From: JAHIKV01 sp963733145
GTDB lineage: Bacteria; Planctomycetota; Planctomycetia; Pirellulales; Thermoguttaceae
Length of the DNA: 64,000 nt
Direction: 5' to 3'
Assembly: GCA_963733145.1 (NCBI GenBank)
Contig: CAVTCJ010000016.1
Location: 1-64,000, forward strand
Part shown: positions 61,022 through 64,000 of the stretch, piece after piece
How the letters are laid out: the number at the start of each line of letters is the position of its first letter
How positions within the stretch are numbered: position 1 is the first letter of the stretch
Program-made: the position numbers and the translations under genes
Notes under the pieces: generated by a model
Seen by the model: only the letters and a program-made list of their open reading frames with translations
Told to the model about the DNA's origin: nothing
Database searches by the model: none

Positions 61022-61909
61022 TTGTCCGCCGCACGGAACATCTCGCCCGGCTACCAACGTTACCTGAACATCAAGAGCAGGGTGTTCCAGGCGTTGTGCG
61101 TGGCGTTCACCGCGGTGGTCCTCGTACTCCTGGTGCTGGTAACTGTCTACCTGCTGGTCCGGGGCGTCACCCACATCAATCTGGCGTTTTTCACCGAGCT
61201 GCCGATACCGCCCGGCATGGAGGGCGCCCCCGGCGGCATGGCCAACGGCCTGCTGGGCACGGTCATCCTGATCGCCCTGGCCGGCGCCGTCGGCATCCCG
61301 CTGGGCATGTTGGCGGGCATCTATCTCTCCGAATACTCCTCCAACTCCTGGCTGGATCGGCCGGTGCGCTTCGTCTCCGACCTGCTGGCCGGGGTGCCGA
61401 GCATCGTCGTCGGCATCCTCGGATACGAGTTGGTGGTCGTGCCGCTGGGCCAATTCAACGGCTACGCGGGCGCGGCGGCGCTGGCCTTCATCATGATTCC
61501 CATCGTCGCCCGCACCACCGAGGAGATGCTGCGGCTGGTGCCCCGCGGTTATCGCGAAGCCTCGATCGCCCTGGGCGCCACGAAGGCGCACACCATACTA
61601 CACGTCGTCGTGCCCGCCGCCACCGGCGGTTTGGTCACCGGCGTCATGCTGTCGATCGCGCGGATCGCGGGCGAAACCGCCCCGCTGCTGTTCACCGCCT
61701 TGGGCACCCGGCTGTTGACCGTGAATCCCCACAATCCATTCCCCTCGCTGACCGTCCAGATTTTCGTCTACGCCACGGGCCCCTACAAGAGCGAGCAGAA
61801 TCTGGCCTGGGCCGGCATGTTGATCCTGATCGCCCTGGTTTTCGCCCTGAATCTGTTTGTCCGCTTGACCATCCACACCATCCAACGCAAGAATCGACCA
61901 TGGGCGTAA
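61022..61909 (+). CDS. pstA: phosphate ABC transporter permease PstA
   Basis: A 295-aa permease with six helices: CVAFTAVVLVLLVLVTVYLL, GLLGTVILIALAGAVGIPLG and VSDLLAGVPSIVVGILGYEL among them. The EAA loop is GYREASIALGATKAHTILHV, and GGLVTGVMLSIARIAGETAP is the usual PstA signature. TTG 61022 is preferred, with GGGAG 10 bases upstream; ATG candidates upstream lie inside the hairpin. No frameshift here. It works with PstC and PstB. Confidence 0.93.
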   Translation: MSAARNISPGYQRYLNIKSRVFQALCVAFTAVVLVLLVLVTVYLLVRGVTHINLAFFTELPIPPGMEGAPGGMANGLLGTVILIALAGAVGIPLGMLAGIYLSEYSSNSWLDRPVRFVSDLLAGVPSIVVGILGYELVVVPLGQFNGYAGAAALAFIMIPIVARTTEEMLRLVPRGYREASIALGATKAHTILHVVVPAATGGLVTGVMLSIARIAGETAPLLFTALGTRLLTVNPHNPFPSLTVQIFVYATGPYKSEQNLAWAGMLILIALVFALNLFVRLTIHTIQRKNRPWA

Positions 61910-61943
61910 ATAGACCTGCGCGATATTTGGGAGAAGCCGGTTT

Positions 61944-62026
61944 GTTTAGCCCCGGCGTCCACGCCGGGAGGAAAATGCCAATTTCCCTGTGCGTTATGCA
62001 CCCGGCGAGGACGCCGGGGCTAAACG
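61944..62026. repeat. GTTTAGCCCCGGCGTCCACG hairpin containing the pstB start
   Basis: Arms GTTTAGCCCCGGCGTCCACG and CGAGGACGCCGGGGCTAAAC. The candidate start codons of pstB (61975 and 61996) lie within it, and the right arm is translated as ARTPGLNE. Confidence 0.85.
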
Positions 62027-62817
62027 AGACCGAGGCTAACGCCCCCGATTCACCCGACCCGTCCGATTCCATCGTCCAAACCCGCAACCTCTGCCTCTAC
62101 TACGGCGGCAAGCAAGCCCTCTTCGACGTGACGATGGATTTTCCCCGCCGGCAAGTCACGGCGCTGATCGGTCCCTCGGGCTGCGGCAAGTCGACGCTGC
62201 TCCGCTGCCTGAACCGGATGAACGACCTGATCGACGGCGTCTCCGTCACCGGCAACATCCTGCTGGACGGCAACGAGGTCAACGACCCGGCTCTGGACGT
62301 GATCGCGCTCCGCCGCCGGGTCGGCATGGTCTTTCAGAAGGCCGTTCCCTTCCCCAAGACGATCTACGAGAACGTGGCCTACGGCCTGCGCATCGCCGGC
62401 GTCCGCGACCACCGGGTGCTCGACGAGGCGGTGGAAAAAAGCCTCCGCCGCTCGGCCCTCTGGGACGAAGTCAAGGATCGGCTGAACGAATCCGCGCTGG
62501 GCTTCTCCGGCGGGCAGCACCAGCGGCTGTGCATCGCCCGGGCCATCGCCGTCAACCCCGAGATCATTCTCATGGACGAGCCGTGTTCGGCGTTGGACCC
62601 GCGTTCCACCGCCCGGATCGAGGACCTGATGGGCGAGTTGCGCGGGGAGTACACCATCATCACCGTGACCCACAATATGCAGCAGGCGGCCCGCGTCTCC
62701 GACTTCACGGCTTTCCTCTACGAAGGGTCGCTGATCGAGTTCGGACGGACCAAGCAGTTGTTCACCAAGCCGGAGAAGAAAGAGACCGAGGACTACATCA
62801 CCGGCCGGTTCGGATAG
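61975..62817 (+). CDS. pstB: phosphate ABC transporter ATP-binding protein
   Basis: A 280-aa ATPase with all motifs: Walker A LIGPSGCGKSTLLRCLNRMN, Q-loop VGMVFQKAVPFPKTIYENVA, signature LGFSGGQHQRLCIARAIA, Walker B IILMDEPCSALDP and the H-loop ITVTHNMQQAARVSDFTAFL. The core starts at IVQTRNLCLYYGGKQAL. No start codon lies between the hairpin and this core, so translation must begin at ATG 61975 (GGGAGG 3 bases upstream) or ATG 61996, both inside the palindrome. The N-terminus (residues 1-30) is therefore repeat-encoded. Confidence 0.94.
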   Translation: MPISLCVMHPARTPGLNETEANAPDSPDPSDSIVQTRNLCLYYGGKQALFDVTMDFPRRQVTALIGPSGCGKSTLLRCLNRMNDLIDGVSVTGNILLDGNEVNDPALDVIALRRRVGMVFQKAVPFPKTIYENVAYGLRIAGVRDHRVLDEAVEKSLRRSALWDEVKDRLNESALGFSGGQHQRLCIARAIAVNPEIILMDEPCSALDPRSTARIEDLMGELRGEYTIITVTHNMQQAARVSDFTAFLYEGSLIEFGRTKQLFTKPEKKETEDYITGRFG

Positions 62818-62839
62818 AAAATCGGGGCGGCGGCGTAAA

Positions 62840-62919
62840 GGGGACAGTCCCATTTTCGCGGCAATCGAGCACTTTCCTAGGGCAACGTCCCTGACGCCGC
62901 GAAAATCGGGACAGTCCCC
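62840..62919. repeat. single module of the composite palindromic element
   Basis: GGGGACAGTCCCATTTTCGC faces GCGAAAATCGGGACAGTCCC, with an inner ACTTTCCTAGGGCAACGTCC. It matches the right module of the 207-bp element and ends the pst operon. Confidence 0.85.
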
Positions 62920-63092
62920 AATCGGTGGGTAATCTCACGGTTGGGGATGCGGCAGATTTCCTAATCGCTACAGCTTATACAACCGATATATTCTGTGATC
63001 CGGGTCATAGTTGTCTAGTCTGGACAACATACGGTTGATTCCTGCTTGCGGGGCGGCGGAAGGCAGGAGGTCTGCCGGATGGGGGGTCGCAG

Positions 63093-64000
63093 ATGCGCCG
63101 TGGATGCCTGCTTGCCGCGCTTTTCACAGTAGCCATGCTGGCCGGCTGCGCCCGATACCGGCCCCTGCCGCTTACTCGGGAAGGCGTTGCCCAACAGCTC
63201 GCTCCCCCGGACATGAATGCAGTCGCTCTTCGGGCCCAAAACCTCTCGCACCCGATTCTCGAGCCGATTCCTTTCGACTTCAGCAACGGCTTGTCGCCGG
63301 ACGAAGCGGCGATCCTGGCGGTCTTGGTTAATCCGTCGTTGCGTATGGAGCGCGATCGCCGCGGCACAGTGTGGCGCAGTTGCTCCAGGCCCGGCTGCTG
63401 CCGAACCCGCAGTTCTCCTACACGCCCGAGTTCCCCACCGCGGGCTTGGAGCCGAAAACCGTAAATGCATTAGGGTTTGGTCTGAGCTGGGACGTCTCGG
63501 AACTGATTAGCCATGCGGCGAAGGTGGAGGCGGCCTCGTTGCAGCCGAAAAAGGTGGTCCTGGATATTGCCTGGAAGGAATGGCAGATTGCCGAATCCGC
63601 CAAGACGGCCGTCTTTCGGAAGCTGTCGCTGCTGCGAGAAACCGCCCTGGCACGCGAAATGGATCAGCGATTGCAGGAGAACTTGAGGGTGATCCGCGCA
63701 GGCCATCAGGAAGGGGCTGACGACCGAACTGGTTCTTGCCGCCGCGGAGACGGCAAGCAATCAAGCGCACGCCAATCTCTTGGACCTCCAGAGGCAAACG
63801 GCCGAACAATCGGTGGAATTGAACCTGGTTCTGGGATTGCCGGCGGAGAGCGACGCGGCAATTGAAGAAAACACCGCGTTGCCCGACCATCTGGAGCCGC
63901 CGGCTGCCGCGGACCTGCTGGCGGACATCGAACAAAGGCGCTTGGATCTGGTGGCTTTGCGCTACGGCTATCAAAGTCAGGAAGCCACAATTCGGGCGGC
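63093..64000 (+). CDS. outer-membrane efflux lipoprotein (TolC/OprM type), frameshifted and cut by window end
   Basis: Starts MRRGCLLAALFTVAMLAGCA, a lipobox signal, and continues to DEAAILAVLVNPSLRMERDR. Near 63368 the frame changes to AQLLQARLLPNPQFSYTPEF (the family's conserved N-P-x-F region), and near 63705 it changes back to ELVLAAAETASNQAHANLLD and VELNLVLGLPAESDAAIEE, running out of the window at 64000. Long helical segments (WKEWQIAESAKTAVFRKLSL) fit the alpha-barrel. It is an outer-membrane channel for an RND or MacB-like pump, whose genes must lie beyond the window. Confidence 0.8.

Overview
The window looks like chromosomal DNA of a high-GC planctomycete, probably from the Pirellula side of the phylum. 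The evidence is lineage-typical: DUF1559 proteins with a prepilin-like N-terminus, PEP-CTERM proteins, an ECF sigma factor translationally coupled to a FecR/LamG membrane protein, Tat-exported Gfo/Idh/MocA oxidoreductases, and an unusual density of dispersed hairpin repeats.

Layout. 0-3.3 kb is an integration hotspot: a tyrosine integrase whose 3' end runs into tRNA-Ser(GCT), a second integrase that apparently starts at ACG, and a serine-recombinase remnant. 4-13 kb holds a Ser/Thr kinase, a toxin-antitoxin pair, a release-factor-like gene split by a hairpin, an M48 protease, lysA, a secreted protein, infA and an amino-acid permease. 13-16 kb is the threonine-to-glycine pathway (SDR threonine dehydrogenase, 2-amino-3-ketobutyrate CoA ligase) and an ADP-ribosylglycohydrolase. 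17-27 kb holds surface and secreted proteins ending in a sigma/FecR unit. 27-35 kb has a PH-domain protein, cysK and a DoxX/Gfo/Gfo/isomerase cluster. 35-44 kb has a decayed gene, yjbQ, thyX, a Fur/PerR-like regulator with catalase, and a fluoride-export unit (crcB, DUF190) behind a fluoride riboswitch. 45-52 kb holds a broken FecR plus RND-porter region, a Tat aldo/keto reductase, an acidic protein and a TPR-like protein. 53-58 kb is a graveyard of mobile DNA (IS110 scrap, truncated IS66, an IS3 element inside a surface-protein gene, a group II intron lacking its reverse transcriptase). 58.4-62.8 kb is the phosphate uptake operon pstSCAB behind four 11-bp direct repeats that look like a PHO box. 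The window ends inside an outer-membrane efflux lipoprotein.

Two themes run through the window. First, several families of palindromic repeats sit in intergenic gaps and also inside reading frames, sometimes in frame (permease, acidic protein, FecR proteins), once breaking the frame (release-factor-like gene), and sometimes supplying stop or start codons. Second, many conserved genes (cysK, katA, pstS, pstC, ADP-ribosylglycohydrolase, DUF1559, the efflux lipoprotein) carry single-base frameshifts. That density suggests uncorrected indels in the assembly more than biological decay, so frameshifted genes are annotated at full length where the homologous parts can be followed.
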